In this document: piece after piece, positions 1-11,757 of the stretch
Layout: the number at the start of each line of letters is the position of its first letter
Position numbering within the stretch: the first letter of the stretch is position 1
From: Isoetes taiwanensis
Lineage: Eukaryota; Streptophyta; Lycopodiopsida; Isoetales; Isoetaceae
Assembly (NCBI GenBank): GCA_021234155.1
Contig: JAJEKV010000036.1
Coordinates: forward strand, 10,241,426-10,305,425
Direction: 5' to 3'
DNA: 64,000 nucleotides
Notes under the pieces: model-generated
The model's database searches: none
Told to the model about the DNA's origin: nothing
What the model saw: the letters and a program-made list of their open reading frames with translations, nothing else
Position numbers and translations under genes: made by a program

Positions 1-51
1 TCACATGTCAAAGCTCTCCCATTTACATGACTTATATGCTGAAACCCTTCA
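1..51 (-). repeat. End of the copia 3' LTR (partial)
   Basis: These 51 bases are identical to 4857-4907 and end in CA directly before the polypurine tract complement. The rest of this LTR is outside the window. Confidence 0.93.
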
Positions 52-61
52 CTCCTCCTTC
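52..61 (-). other. Copia polypurine tract
   Basis: Read on the minus strand this is GAAGGAGGAG, directly abutting the LTR end at 51. This is where plus-strand DNA priming would occur. Confidence 0.85.
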
Positions 62-64
62 AGC

Positions 65-1767
65 TTATAAGTCTGCTACATTTAATTGCTCTCTGAATTT
101 TACAAATTTTACCTCTGACAATGCTTTTGTAAACACATCTGCTACTTGACTATTGGTTTCCACATATCTCATTTGTATGAGATTCTTCTCTGCTAAATCT
201 CGTATGAAGTGCATACTTAGTTCAATGTGCTTGGTTCTGTCATGGAATACTGGATTTTTTACAATTGCAATGCACTCATTTGTCAGTTCCATATTTCTGT
301 AGGATCTTTTTGCATACATCCTAACTCATCCAACAATCTTCTTAACCAAACTAATTCTCTGGCAGCTAAGGATGATGCAGCATATTCTGCTTCAGCTGAA
401 CTCATTGCCACCGCTGCTTGTTTCTTGCACCTCCAGGTTATGACACCTCCTCCTAAATATATAGCATAGCCAGAAGTAGATTTCCTTGTATGCAGATCTC
501 CTCCCCAATCTGCATCACTATAACAAGTCATAGTTAGGTTTTCTGAATCAAAACATATACCATGAGTTTGTGTTCCCTTTAGATATTTGAGAACTCGCTT
601 GGCTGCCTCCCAATGTTCTTTTGTAGCATCATGATTCCTTCTGCTCAAGATGTTTACAGCATAGGCAATGTCAGGTCGTGTGCTATTTGCCAAAAAGAGT
701 AGGCACCCAATCAATGCTCTATATGGTACATTTTCCATTTTATTTTCTTCATCATTTGAGACGTTGTGAACATCAGTCAGCCTATGCCCTGTTGTCATTG
801 GAATTTTGGATGGCTTTGCCTCAACCAGCTTGAACCTTTTGAGCATATTTTCTATATGTGTTCTTTGATGCAATTTTATCCATTTCTGCTTCCTATCCCT
901 GATAACCTCAATTCCAAGAAACTTTCTCAGTTCACCCAGATCTGACATTTGAAACCTTGACTTTAAAATGCTTTTGCACCTGTTGAGGATTTTCAAAGAA
1001 TTTGCAATCATGATACAATCATCCACATATAAGGCTATCATGCAATATTCTCCATCTTCTTCAAATCTATAGAGATTTCCATCATTATGTAACTTTTCAA
1101 AGCCCTGTTCTTGTAAGAAATCATTTATACATAAGTACCATTCTCTTGGTGACTGTTTCAGCCCATAGACTGCCCTATTGAGTTTCCAGACCATATCCTT
1201 GCCATGTGAATATCCTGGAGCTTGCTTCATATAAGCCTCCTCCTCAAGTGTGGCATTTAAGAATGCTGTTTTCACATCCATGTGATGCAGCTCTAAATTT
1301 AATGCATTTGCCATAGCAAGCAAAACTCTAATGCTCGTGAGCTTGACTATAGGAGAATAGGTTTCATCATAATCTCTTCCCTTTTTCTGTGTGTAACCTT
1401 GAGCAACCAGTCTTGCCTTAAATTTCTTGCTGCCATCAGGATTTACTTTTACTTTGTACAACCACTTGCTTCCAATTACATTCTGTTTGCTATCAGCCTT
1501 GACAAGGTCATAAGTTTTAGTTTCTTCAAAGGATTTAAGTTCATCATTCATGGCAGCTATCCACTTATCTTTGTCCTGACTTTGTAGAGCATCTTCAAAG
1601 TTTTGTGGAATGATTTCATCTTCTAAAATAGCCATAATCTGCTCTGGCTCAAATGTAACGTGTCTCCTACTTTTCCCTGACTCATCTCTGCCATATAATT
1701 TTCCCTCCTCTAGTTTAGCTTCTTCTACTAATTTTTCTGCCTGAGTTTTCCTTTTTTTTTTTTTCAT
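65..1767 (-). pseudogene. Copia reverse transcriptase and RNase H
   Basis: The long open stretch 283-1767 encodes the copia RT: the region around KTAFLNATLEEEAYM, the YGLKQSPREWY block and the YVDD catalytic motif followed by CIMIAN are all visible. RNase H follows, with the motifs CYSDADWGGD, STSGYAIYLGG and SSAEAEYAA. A stop or frame change near 283-319 separates the last part (65-319), which carries the usual copia C-terminus with HIELSMHFIRD and VADVFTKAL. In an intact element this is one polyprotein with integrase; here it is separate because of frame changes near 1770 and 300. The reading frame is otherwise clean over about 490 codons, consistent with a young but inactive copy. Confidence 0.93.
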
Positions 1768-1879
1768 ATGATGACCAATTGACTCGACCCTTCATCTGCA
1801 CTTCCGAGTCTCCATTTCAGTTTGCATTGTTGGACTCTCCATTTCACTGTACTCAAGTCTTTGCTTTTCTTCTTCATAA

Positions 1880-3033
1880 TCATCTCAGATCATCTAAATC
1901 AAACATAGGCATCTCTGGTCTTGTTGTGACAATTTTGGTTCCCTTTTTGTATCTATCTTTATAAAGTATGTGCTCATTAAATAAGACATCTCTGCTGACT
2001 AATACAGTCTTTGATTCTGGGACATATATTCTATATCCTTTAGAATGCTCATCATAGCCTACAAGAAATCCAACTTCAGCCTTGTTGTCTAATTTCTTTC
2101 TCAATTCAGTAGGAACATGTGCATAAACTAAACATCCAAATGCTTTTAGCTTCTCATAGTTTATATTTTTATCCGATTCCATATAGCATCTGGGATGTTT
2201 CCCTTTAAACTTGCTGTAGGCAGCATGTTTTGTATTAACACAGCAGTTTGTAACGCCTCTTCCCAAAGCTTGTTGGGCAGACCACTTCCTTTTATCATGG
2301 CTCTGACTGCATCCATTAATGTCCTGTTCTTTCTTTCTGAAACTCCGTTTTGCTGAGGTGAGTATCTGCAGGTTAACTGTCTCTTAATTCCCTGAACAGC
2401 ACAGAATTGTTTAAATTGCTTTGCAAGATATTCACCTCCTCTATCCGATCTAATACATTTGAGTTTGACATTGGTCTCTCTTTCCATTTCAGCCACATAT
2501 TGTTTGAAAACACTCAATGCTTGAGATTTTCTTGTCAAACAATATGTTCTACATTTTCTGCTATAGTCATCTGTGAACGTTATAAAGTATCTTTTATTGG
2601 TTCTGCTTTGCACATTTAAGGGACCACATAAATCAGTATGCACTAACTCGAGAATTTGCTGAGCCCTTGTTTTACTTTTAGCAAATGGCAGCCTGTTTAG
2701 TTTGCCCAAAGCACATCCTTCACAAATAAACTCATTTGACTTGCTGTCATGATAATTTATGTAACCTTGCTTAAGCAACCATTTCAAATTTTTGCAATTT
2801 GTGTGTGCCAATCTTTTATGCCATAGATCTACACTCTCTTCTTGAATTGTATTTATGCTATGATGCACAACACTATCCATCTCAAATAGATTGCCAACTC
2901 TTTTAGCAAAAAACTTCAATTCATTGTTCAGAAATACATTACATTTGTCTCCTTCAAACACAACTCTATATCCCAAATCACAAAGCTGACTAACAGAAAT
3001 TAAATTTCGATTATGGTTGGACACACAAAACAT
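1880..3033 (-). pseudogene. Copia integrase region
   Basis: From 3033 leftward the sequence encodes RNLISVSQL, the GAG-pre-integrase region with LWHKRLAH and the C-x2-C part of the zinc finger (CEGCALGK), then the integrase core. The three catalytic acidic residues are in HTDLCGPL, SDRGGEY and NGVSERKNRT. A frame change near 2161-2266 moves the post-core segment (AFGCLVYAHVP, VGFLVGYDEHSKGYRIY) to another frame, ending at 1880. Upstream of 3033 the protease catalytic motif expected between gag and integrase is missing, although a fragment resembling the protease tail (IQVGNGALQEVKG) can be read near 3100. Confidence 0.9.
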
Positions 3034-3206
3034 CTTCTATATTCACAATATTGCCTTCAAGATCTTCTAACTGCAAAGAAACCCCTTCCTTTTACTTCTT
3101 GAAGAGCTCCATTTCCAACTTGTATTTTTTTCTCGAGCTCAGTAGTTGATATATTCTTCAAAAGCTCAAGATTGGACTCATCGATCTTTCACTCCACTAT
3201 CAACTA

Positions 3207-4244
3207 TCAAATGATCGATTCATTAGTGCCAACACTTTCATGCACAATAGCAAATTCAATATTTACCTCATCCTCGTCTATTTCCTCAAGAACCCCTTTT
3301 TCATTGATCTCCTCGTTCTTGAGCAACATATGCTTTCTCATAGCCTCGACCTCTTCCTCTTGCCGCTGATCCGCCCTCGCTAGATTCTCCTCTTCCTCTA
3401 GCTTTTCCAAAACTCTTTGGTGTTGGGCATTTTGATGCAGCGTGACCTCTTCCTCCACATGTATAGCAATTAAACTCTTTCTTAAGCTTAGGGCACTCAT
3501 TCTTATAGTGTCCTGACTCATGACAGTTATAGCACACAATCTTTTCCTTTCTCTTTACAATCAAAACTTCAGAGTATCTTGATTTTGCCTTAAGATCTTC
3601 TTTTGTTCCCATTCAGTTCTTAAGGTAGTTTCAGCTTCTTCCCTAGACTTGCATGAATTCCTTATGAATAAGGCCCAGTCTCATTGTCACCTATGGCTCT
3701 TGATATCTGTAGGACCTGACTTCTCTCTGAGATTTCAACTCCAGCCCCATGCAAATCTACTATTAAGTTATCAAACTTGTTAAAAAACTCTCCCACATCT
3801 TCATCCTCACTTAATTTTAAACCTCTTAATTCATTTTCAAGTAGGTCTATCTGAGAGGAAGTTTTTTCCTCATAATGTTTCAAATGAAACTTCCACATGT
3901 CTCTAGGTCCAAGAGATCTAAGCTTAAGACGATAGAGGGACTTACCTTGCATGAGATGACCCCTTGCGCTTCTTTTTGGCCTTAGCTTGCAGAGACTTCC
4001 CTCTGTTGAGCCACTAACTCCACCCGCAAAGATCACCGCTTTAGACTTCTCTGTCAGATCAGACAACAGACTCTGACTCGGACTTCGCCCTGCTCAAAAT
4101 TCCTGTTTGAGCACTCACAATCCCATCTGGATCTACCAGACTCCAGAGGTCTTCAACCTCTAACACATATTTGATGGCATCCTTCCATACCTGGAACCCT
4201 GGTCCACCTTTATACACATCTATTGTGTTCAAAGAAACTTGCAA
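3207..4244 (-). pseudogene. Copia gag, frameshifted
   Basis: The N-terminal part (4059-4244) has the typical copia gag features of about 60 codons, including FQVWKDAIKYVLE. A second frame (3662-4066) carries the middle of gag, with WKFHLKHYEEKTSSQIDLLE and LKLSEDEDVGEFFNKFDNLI. A third frame (3301-3612) carries two CCHC zinc knuckles, CYNCHESGHYKNEC and CYTCGGRGHAASKC, followed by a basic Arg/Gly tail. At least two frame changes separate these pieces, so no functional capsid protein is expected. Confidence 0.88.
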
Positions 4245-4266
4245 AGAAATCTACTAGACATGTTGT

Positions 4267-4279
4267 GGCTCTGATACCA
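4267..4279 (-). other. Copia primer binding site
   Basis: On the minus strand this reads TGGTATCAGAGCC, complementary to the 3' end of initiator tRNA-Met. It sits one base inside the LTR boundary at 4281, as usual in plant copia elements. Confidence 0.9.
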
Positions 4280-4280
4280 A

Positions 4281-4907
4281 TGATAAGATTTGAAGATAAT
4301 ATACTCAAGAAACTGATAAGATTGATGTCTAGCAAGATTTACAACTTTATGATCTTAGTGAAAAGCCAAAAAGTGGTCACTAATTTTCACTTGATCAAGT
4401 ACAAGTCAATAATCATCATACAAATCAATAACATAGCGCCCATAATCTCCTCCTCTCTTGTAACACTCCTGCAAGTACCCAAATCTGTGCATCACTCCAG
4501 CATTTATATATATATTTACTTTCCAATCTGGGTACATCCACTTGACAATTTGTGCATCCCCTTTATATAGAAAGTTCTACAACTTGCCTAAAAATCCGGA
4601 GTAGATAGACTTGCTGACCTTAAATTTCGGCCCTAGTTGACTTTGACTTTGACTGGTCAACTCAAAACCCTAAGTGGCGGGCAGGGGGTCGGTGACGATT
4701 TCTAGCGAGCCTAGCAACACCCCGGGTAGTACCTGCCCATACCTTTGACTTTGACCCGCCACCTTTTACTTTGACCTCCATCACTTTGCTTCTCATAGGT
4801 CGTAAGATGCACATTCTAATCCACTGCCACTGCTTCTCATAGATTAGAATGTAATATCACATGTCAAAGCTCTCCCATTTACATGACTTATATGCTGAAA
4901 CCCTTCA
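4281..4907 (-). repeat. Copia 5' LTR, 627 bp
   Basis: The plus-strand sequence begins TGATAAGATT and ends CCCTTCA, so the termini are TG...CA. The left boundary is fixed by the primer binding site and the right boundary by identity with the 3' LTR end at position 51. Confidence 0.9.
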
Positions 4908-5560
4908 GTTGAGTGTCAAGATATTTGACCAGAGGATGATATTTATGATCTCTGGTTAATAGGATCATTCCCTTGGCTTTGCAATCCTTCAAGGACTTTC
5001 AAGAAATCGATATAGAGCCGTGCAACGTGTCTTCTTGCTTGCATGCATTCGCAAGTCCGGTGGTAAGAGGACGATATATTTTAAGACAATGACAGATGGA
5101 TATGGCATTGTACCAATAGCGCATCATTTTACTTCCATAGTCTATCCTTTTTAATGCTCTGTGCATCTATTTGAGGCATTAAATTTACTAGAAATTTTGC
5201 AATGTCTAGCTTCAAAAGAAGCATGAATTGCATTGCTCAATGCATGTAAAAATTATCAAGAAGGAGAATGCTTTCCAAATATAGTTCAAAATGATATGAA
5301 ATATGCCCCTTTATATTTCCCTCATAGCAAACATCTTCTCAAGTGCTGGGAAGGGGAGTGATATAAAAAGCATGATTTCATTAATTGGATAAAATAACGC
5401 AATTTTGAGAATTTTCAGCACACCTTATTTGCTCAAGCACGAATACTTTCACCTAGTTCTCGAGCCCAACAAACATGAGGTAATTAACATACACATATAC
5501 ATACAAATTTTGTGTTATACTTGTACGTGTACATGACACTCGTATAAGGTCAATAATGGC
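4908..5560. other. Intergenic, no gene seen
   Basis: About 650 bases of AT-rich sequence between the copia LTR and the first promoter block of the small-gene array. I see no open frame of note, repeat or RNA gene. Confidence 0.6.
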
Positions 5561-5604
5561 CCTACATTGTACACCAATAATTCACATCAATAATTTTACT
5601 TCAC

Positions 5605-5610
5605 TATAAA
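5605..5610 (+). promoter_or_regulatory. TATA box of array copy 1
   Basis: TATAAA within cttcactataaaaac, exactly 43 bases before the ATG at 5648. The block upstream (about 5490-5604) matches the blocks before copies 2 and 3. Confidence 0.75.
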
Positions 5611-5647
5611 AACGGCTTGACGAGGGGGTAGAGGCCATTCATCTTCC

Positions 5648-5907
5648 ATGGCTTCCTCGATGCCTCGTCTAGAGCACATCCGCTCTTTCAAGTGTTACTT
5701 GAGCTACAACGATCTGGGCGAATGCGCTAGAAATGGCGTTAAGCTTGATCCATGGCTCTTATCTAAAGTCGATGGACCTGCTAGTGCTTGCGGGGAAGCT
5801 CACTTTCGCGTTAAAGTCCATATTTACCGGCTTCCCCGATCGAGATCTATGAGCTGAATGGCATCACGAGCTTTGATGTTGATGACGAAGTGAATCAAGA
5901 CCGCTAA
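5648..5907 (+). pseudogene. Small tandem gene copy 1, frameshifted
   Basis: I do not recognise the family. The copy starts MASSMPRLEHIRSFKCYLSYNDLGEC and aligns with copies 2 and 3 through the pattern IxxxKCxxSxxDLxxC...LDPxLxxK and the later LIWLP/HIYRLP segment. The first frame stops at 5857, but the next frame continues with YELNGITSFDVDDEVNQDR and a stop at 5905-5907, matching the EISGIT...DE tail of copy 2. The span is 260 bases, one short of a multiple of three, so a single-base deletion near 5838 explains the break. The promoter is retained. No signal peptide or membrane segment is evident. Confidence 0.6.
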
Positions 5908-6209
5908 TAATGTAATAATGACATGGGTACCTAATAACTAAGTAAGGATGTAATAGCATTCTGATTAAGGATGTAATATCACGTACCTTAACTGAGTATA
6001 TTGTAACGATGTGCTATCCCACCTCCACTTATTCTGCAAGCTGTCATTGAATTCAATCATAGCTAAATTCGTCAAGCAAACATGTTTTCAAACATACGCA
6101 TATTAGTATGAAATAAGTATTATTCTTGTACGTATACAACAGTTTTATACACGTTCAATAATGGTGATGAAGTATACCCCAATAATTCACCTCAATCATT
6201 CCACTTCAC

Positions 6210-6215
6210 TATAAA
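6210..6215 (+). promoter_or_regulatory. TATA box of array copy 2
   Basis: TATAAA in cttcactataaagg, again exactly 43 bases before the ATG (6253). The upstream caataattcacctcaatcat block is almost identical in copy 3. Confidence 0.78.
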
Positions 6216-6252
6216 GGCTTCTCACTTCGGGGCTAAATTTCATTCATCCCCC

Positions 6253-6498
6253 ATGGATTTTTCGCCTTCTTCAGTTCACCACATTGAGGCGATCAAGTGC
6301 TCAATGAGCCACTCAGATCTTGTTGGTTGCCTGGACAGGCATCTTCTTCTTGATCCCTACCTGCGAAGAAAAGCTTTGGGCACCGAGATTCATTGCCCTG
6401 CGTCAATTCATGTTACGATCGATCTGATCTGGCTTCCTGAGCGCATCAGCTATGAGATATCAGGGATCACGCCTACAGATGATCCCGAAGATGAATGA
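6253..6498 (+). CDS. Small protein of unknown family, 81 aa (array copy 2, intact)
   Basis: This is the only uninterrupted member of the tandem triplet. The protein starts MDFSPSSVHHIEAIKCSMSH, continues with SDLVGC, LLLDPYLRRKALG, an alternating hydrophobic strand (IHVTIDLIWLP) and an acidic C-terminus ending DDPEDE. Two cysteines and the LDPYL motif are shared with the other copies. No signal peptide, membrane helix or known catalytic motif is visible. The ATG is supported by the same position in the other copies and by the fixed distance from the TATA box. It lies in a head-to-tail array with units of about 0.6 kb (605 and 583 bases between start codons). The function is unknown; it may be a lineage-specific gene, and its expression is an inference from the promoter conservation. 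Confidence 0.6.
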   Translation: MDFSPSSVHHIEAIKCSMSHSDLVGCLDRHLLLDPYLRRKALGTEIHCPASIHVTIDLIWLPERISYEISGITPTDDPEDE

Positions 6499-6792
6499 AT
6501 CACTTGTTTAGCATTGTATAGTGTAAGAGCTATGTAAGGATATAATACCACAATGAATATTGTTTGATGTATCATACCTGAATGTAGTGTAAGGGTGTGC
6601 TATTCGACTTCCAAAGATATATCAAGCGTTCTAATTTCAACCACACCTGAATTACTCAAGCACACGTTTGAAAAGCATACATATATCCATACGAAAGATG
6701 TATTATACTTGTATTTATACAACGGTCTTATACACGAGCAATAATGGCGCCGAAGTCAAGCCCAATAATTCACCTCAATCATTCTACTTCAC

Positions 6793-6798
6793 TATAAA
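6793..6798 (+). promoter_or_regulatory. TATA box of array copy 3
   Basis: TATAAA in cttcactataaaag, 43 bases before the ATG at 6836, the same spacing as in copies 1 and 2. Confidence 0.76.
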
Positions 6799-6835
6799 AG
6801 CTTCTCACTTCGGGGCTAAAGTTCACTCTTCTCCC

Positions 6836-7080
6836 ATGGATTTTTCGCCTTCATCAGTTCACCACATCGAGGCGATCAAGTGCTCAATGAGCCACTCTGA
6901 TCTTGTTGGTTGCCTAGGCAGGCATCTTCTTCTTGATCCCTACCTGCGAAGAAAAGCTTTGGGCGCTGAGATTCGTTGCCCTGCGTCAATTCGTGTAATG
7001 ATCCATCTGATTTGGCTTCCCGGCGAATGAGCTATGAGATATCGGGGATCACTACTACTAGATCCCTCGAAGATGAATGA
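6836..7080 (+). pseudogene. Small tandem gene copy 3, frameshifted
   Basis: The first 60 residues are nearly identical to copy 2 (MDFSPSSVHHIEAIKCSMSH, then SDLVGCLGRHLLLDPYLRRK). A one-base deletion near 7022-7030 creates an early TGA after WLPGE. After the deletion the remaining sequence still matches the copy 2 tail and its stop codon falls at 7078-7080; the span is 245 bases against 246 in copy 2. It is therefore a recent duplicate that has lost about 17 C-terminal residues unless the short form still works. Confidence 0.62.
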
Positions 7081-7199
7081 ATCACTGTTTAGCATTGTAT
7101 AGTGTAAGAGCTCTTGTGTTGAGATGAAAACGCAGAGGCGTAATGAATAATAACTAGTCTATTGTAACTTTCATGTTATGAATGATATAGTAATTATGT

Positions 7200-10100
7200 A
7201 AAAGAGCATTGCATACCTCAAGAGTTCTCATCATCGCCCTTAGCTTCTTTAGCCACTAATTCTTGCAACCGAGCCCAAACACTACTGGATCACCATCGAC
7301 AATGGCCTGGTCTCTACGGCCCAACCATAGTCTATTGTTTTCAAAGATTGGTAGCGTGGCGGGTCATTAGGATTGGGTCTCCAATTCTTGCTCCAAAGAA
7401 TCCCTATATACTGCATTGCATATGAGGTTCCCTTTTAAATAACAGGTTCAAACCAAGAGACAAACACCTCTTCGTAATGTGGGAGATTAGGGTCCTCTAT
7501 TGGGTCCTCTTCGCAAAAGCCATCCATGTCGGGCGCTTATCATGTGGTCTCGATTAGCAAGAGCATTCCTTTCTTTGACATCTTGGTAGGGGTCGAATAT
7601 TTCAACTGGGTTCTTGGGTCTACCCGAGAAAGGCCCAACGTAATGAGATGCTTCAATGTGCTCATCCACAAACACTCTTTCGGGTTCTTCCAATGCACTT
7701 TGCCTCAGTGCCGGGTCGAAATCCCGAATGACAGCTTTCTACCGGCTGCACGCCACCAAGCACTCGCAAAGCAAGGTGGACCAAGAGTCAATAACTTCAT
7801 TCATATATGTGTTGGACCATGACTTATTGCCAGCTCTAGAAATAGCTGCCCAGTGCATCATGTACTTGGCAATAGAAGCTCTTAATGCACCTATATCTTT
7901 CAAGCTCCCATATGGCTGCAGGACCTTAGGTGACCCTCTCGGAATCATAGGTAAACCTTGGGCATCCTCCTTCCACATTCTGATTCCCTTTTCAGGGAGC
8001 CACTCCCTATGCCCTAGCCTCATCTTGTAGAACATTAGTGGCCATCCATCCTTCATGCAAAACTTGAAGAGTAGAGGTTCCAAGTGACCACATAAACGGT
8101 CCTTCTTATCAGGGATAAAACCTTTCACGAATTCCTTCCAATCAGGAACCTCTGTCACAAGGTAAGGTAAAGGAGCCTTTGAACTACACTGCCTGAAGAG
8201 TTGCATAAGCTCCGGAATAGTCAATGCATCTGATCTTCTCATTAGAGTAGAGTAGTTTCCAAATAGGGCATCTATGTCATCGTGGGTGTGTCCAACCATC
8301 ATGAATCCCAGCTGCACTTGATCAAAGACACCTAACCAAACCAAGTATGACAAGTAAGAGAAACGATATCTATTCTTATTCTGACCTGAGCAATTATCTA
8401 GCTGCAAGTAAAGCCTCCTAGGCAACTTGTTTGCTACCATGGGGCCTTTGATAGGAGGCATAAAATCATTTCTACTGCCATTCATCATTTTTGTCCTAAG
8501 GTTATCTGTGTTTAAAATTGCTGCACCCCACCGCCGGACGATCTCAGATCTCTCAAATGGCCCCAATTATCCTCAGATTTATTCTCCAGTGTCTTCAAGG
8601 TATGATTCAAGGATCCCACATGAAAATTAGAATCATCGGCCGGAGGTCCAAAGGAGAAGTGGCCCAAGGCACCTATACCATGGCCGTGCATGAGAGCACC
8701 TGTAACACTGACCTTCAGTCGTTCACCCCTCCATACAGACTTTGCTAGCTTCTCTAGACGAGGGACCATGGTCTTATTCTGATCCATCTTATCATGTATA
8801 ATGGTTAAAGCGTGCTCAGGAGATCTATGAGACAAAGCTCTCCAGGACCAGTAAAGGCTCCTGCATGAAATCTGGGCCGTCATATGCGATTTTCTCTCTA
8901 TTGCAAGTACCCTTCTTTCGTTTGGATCTCTGGTCTTAGCAAGCTTTTCCTTTATGACAATACAGGTGTTACACTTGGAAAATGCTATCCTCTTAGCTAT
9001 TGCTACCTCTGAATGATTCTCTTTCCAAGCAGACAGAAAGGACGAAGGAGAAATATGCTTGCCTGTCATCTCTGTAACGGTAATATCTACTTCTTGGTGT
9101 ATATCCTTCTTAGTCAAGACTGAAGGTAGCCTCTTAACATTTTGTTCTACCCTCGCCGTAATTTTCGAAAGGTGTGGCATCGCTCTCTGCGTTTTCATCT
9201 ATGAACATGGATAGCACAAAGATTGCCGCCCAAAGTATGAGACCTTGGCTTCTTAGACCCAGTATTTCCGTGCTCAGCAATTCTGTGGCCGTCATTGAAG
9301 AGCTTCTTCCACTTGTAAAAAGTGGAAATGGAAATTCCATAGGCTTTATCGCCAAAATAGTGATACCCATATTACGATATGATACCACTAAAATCATCAC
9401 TGTCGCACACCTGTTTGTTATTCAACATCAGTTTGCGGACTACACCATTTTCGGAGCAAAGATCTAGCATGTTATATGCAAAGGTTGTGCGCTCCGAGGA
9501 CTTCATGTTCCAGTAAAAGGTTCTCATGCAAGCTATTTCCTGGGATGTAAAATTTCCACAGCATCGTTTCATGCAGCACAGTGATGACTCAGCACTAGTT
9601 TTTCTTTCACATTTAGTCTGTGCTGGACGTGTCCTGGGTCTCCGATTGACCATGCTGTAAGGTCTCTTTTTGGTGATGCCAATTTCGGGTCTAATGGAGT
9701 AAGGTTCATTCTCCACATCCTTCTCCTTCATCGCAACCACAAGAGTAGAAACTGGAATGTTATCAACGAGCACGAGGGCTATGGGCCATCTCACAAGGTC
9801 ATGCAGTTGGGGCATTTTCGCACAGCCCGCGGCAAATGCGATAGAGATCTTTTTTCGGCATTGAAAAAATGCTCATGATAGTAGCAGCTATCGAGCCTTC
9901 CCCTAACTTCACGTCAGACACAGCATGGTTTGGATCGGCAAAAACGATAACACCATAGGCATAAGCCATGTGGCAGCATTCATGCATGAGTGTGCACGCC
10001 TTCTCAACTTACTCATCTCTAGAAAGCCCTTGCACATGATTCGTCTCATTACTGGGCCTGGCTAACCCCTCATTCCCTCTGTCCTGCCAGTCTATGCGTT

Positions 10101-10460
10101 TTATCTGACCTGGTGGGGTGCAAGCTTCCTCCTGTCTATCAAGTTGAGCAGCAATGTCCTTCTTGTACCACAACACAAAAGTCCCCACAGCTTCACCCAT
10201 TTTTTCTATTTCCATTTCGGGAATTGGTAGCGGAATCGCCTATCCGTAACATTCACAATTGAAACAACAACCATACCCTCCGGGACAGTCGAATTGTGAT
10301 GGCGCTCGAAATTGTGGACTCTTCCTTCTGCCACCTTTTTCCCCAGCAGACACAGCGGAATTACATCTGCCATCCTGCAAACAAGAGGTCGTGAATAGCG
10401 CGGCCGCGATCCTCGTAAGCCAAAAGCACTGTGATCATAAAGTACTACAAAAAATAGCAA
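7200..10460 (-). pseudogene. DUF7869-type gene, degenerate
   Basis: Read right to left this is one decayed coding region broken over several frames. The best segment (7739-8566) carries a DUF7869-type domain: LYLQLDNCSGQNKNRYRFSY, then LGFMMVGHTHDDIDALFGNY. The spaced Asp and His-x-His-Asp-Asp residues resemble an RNase H-like active site (inference). Before it, 8512-9198 has cysteines in FSKCNTCIVIKEKL and the segment GALGHFSFGPP. Further upstream, 9372-9815 has CCMKRCCGNFTSQEIACMR and RTTFAYNMLDLC, typical of the N-terminal part of these proteins as I remember them. The C-terminal end (ARHGWLL, then EEDPIEDPNLPHYEEVF on another frame) lies near 7440-7560. Such genes occur in many copies in fern and animal genomes and may be transposon-derived; I could not identify terminal repeats. 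Confidence 0.7.
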
Positions 10461-11757
10461 CTGAAAAATAAAAAATGGTCAGGACTTTCGCCACCGCGAT
10501 CTTATCGAGCATGGGTAAGAACGCGGTCGCGCTTTTTGCAAGCATTCACACTAGCTGTTTCGATAAGAACTCGTGCAAATCACATTTCGAGGCTAGCTAG
10601 TGGTTTCAACTCAAAGTTATCGATAGCTGGGAGTTCTTTGGTCAATAGCAAGTGTAGATGGTTGAAGGTATCGCGACCGCGATCTCGTCGAGCACAAAAG
10701 TTAAACGATTGACTTATAGACTAAAGCATTACTCATACCTCACAGAATACGGTGGCGTCAACGTCAACTTGTAGCCGAGGACCCGTCAGAAGCTGCAGTG
10801 TCATAAAAACAGTGTTTTGTTTCATCCACATGGAGAAAGAAAGCATATACTTGAAACACGTTTACATTGTATAATAAACACACCAGAGTGCACAGGTTTG
10901 CTTAGAACATCTATTTTTACATAGTTGCAACAAAGTATCAGGAGGTATCTTATCAATCCATGCAATACATAGTGATGTTAGTGCAGAGACTCGGAGGTTG
11001 TAGTTGTAATTGAAATTCAGTGCAACATAAACGTTGATTTCACTTCGATGGGATATGCATCGAAATAGGCCTTTTACCTGCACCAAAACCCTGAATTCGA
11101 TGCAGTTGAAGAATTCCAAATGTGTAGTGGCGGATTGCAAGCGGATTATCAGCGCCCTCGTCAGCGCCTTCAATGGATGCGGAATTCTGCAGCAAATCCT
11201 TGCCCGAACTTGGCCCAGCTTAGGCGCAGCTCCAGCGTCTCGAAGATCTTGCAAAACAATGAAATTTGAATTGGCTTTTCCCGCTTCCACTTTAAAGGTT
11301 TGTTCTCGAATTCAAATTTTACAGTCACTGTCCGTCCGTAAACCGATTTTTTTTGGGGCATTTATGGCTGCATAATGTGTCGGGTCCGAAATTACGGCCC
11401 GAAATTGAACGCGGACGTCCAAGTTGATAAAGACCTTTTGTACGGATTACTTGCCTTTTCGATCGGTATATTCGCGACGCATTTATTTATGTCGAATAAA
11501 TACGGCCGGCCGGGCGGCCGGTAATTATTACTTCCGGCGTACGACGCCATTATGGCTGGCACGATTTTTCACGCGCCATTATGATGGGCGGGCAATTAAT
11601 TTCCGCGGCCGCGTTCTATAAATTGAAACTCAGAACATTTAAAAACAAATTTCAACTCACATTTCTTTCTTTGGCTTAGCTTTCGCCCTCCGAAGCGCCT
11701 TCTCGAGCCTCTCCAAAGGACTCGAATTTTCAGATCAAATAAAATACCAGCGATCCC
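10461..11757. other. Spacer between divergent gene remnants
   Basis: This 1.3 kb separates the minus-strand DUF7869-type gene from the plus-strand gene and probably held both promoters. It contains several copies of the palindromic motif and a GC-rich inverted stretch near 11503-11522 (ggccggccgggcggccgg). Open frames here are short and overlap on both strands; I do not support any as genes. Confidence 0.5.

Larger units (their letters stand above)
1..4907 (-). mobile_element. Ty1-copia LTR retrotransposon, truncated by the window edge
   Basis: In minus-strand order the element shows a 5' LTR (4281-4907), a tRNA-Met-type primer binding site, gag with two zinc knuckles, integrase, reverse transcriptase, RNase H, a polypurine tract and the start of the 3' LTR. 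The order gag-INT-RT-RH defines Ty1-copia. The 51 visible bases of the 3' LTR are identical to the matching end of the 5' LTR (4857-4907), which suggests recent insertion. The coding region is nevertheless broken by several frame changes, and the protease active site (D-S/T-G) is not visible, so this copy is probably non-autonomous. The sequence right of the LTR begins gttga; the partner target duplication lies outside the window. Confidence 0.95.

Noticed and set aside
10862-11375. Overlapping frames of 63-142 codons between the divergent genes
   Set aside because: Present on both strands over the same bases, without domains; most likely chance in the promoter spacer.
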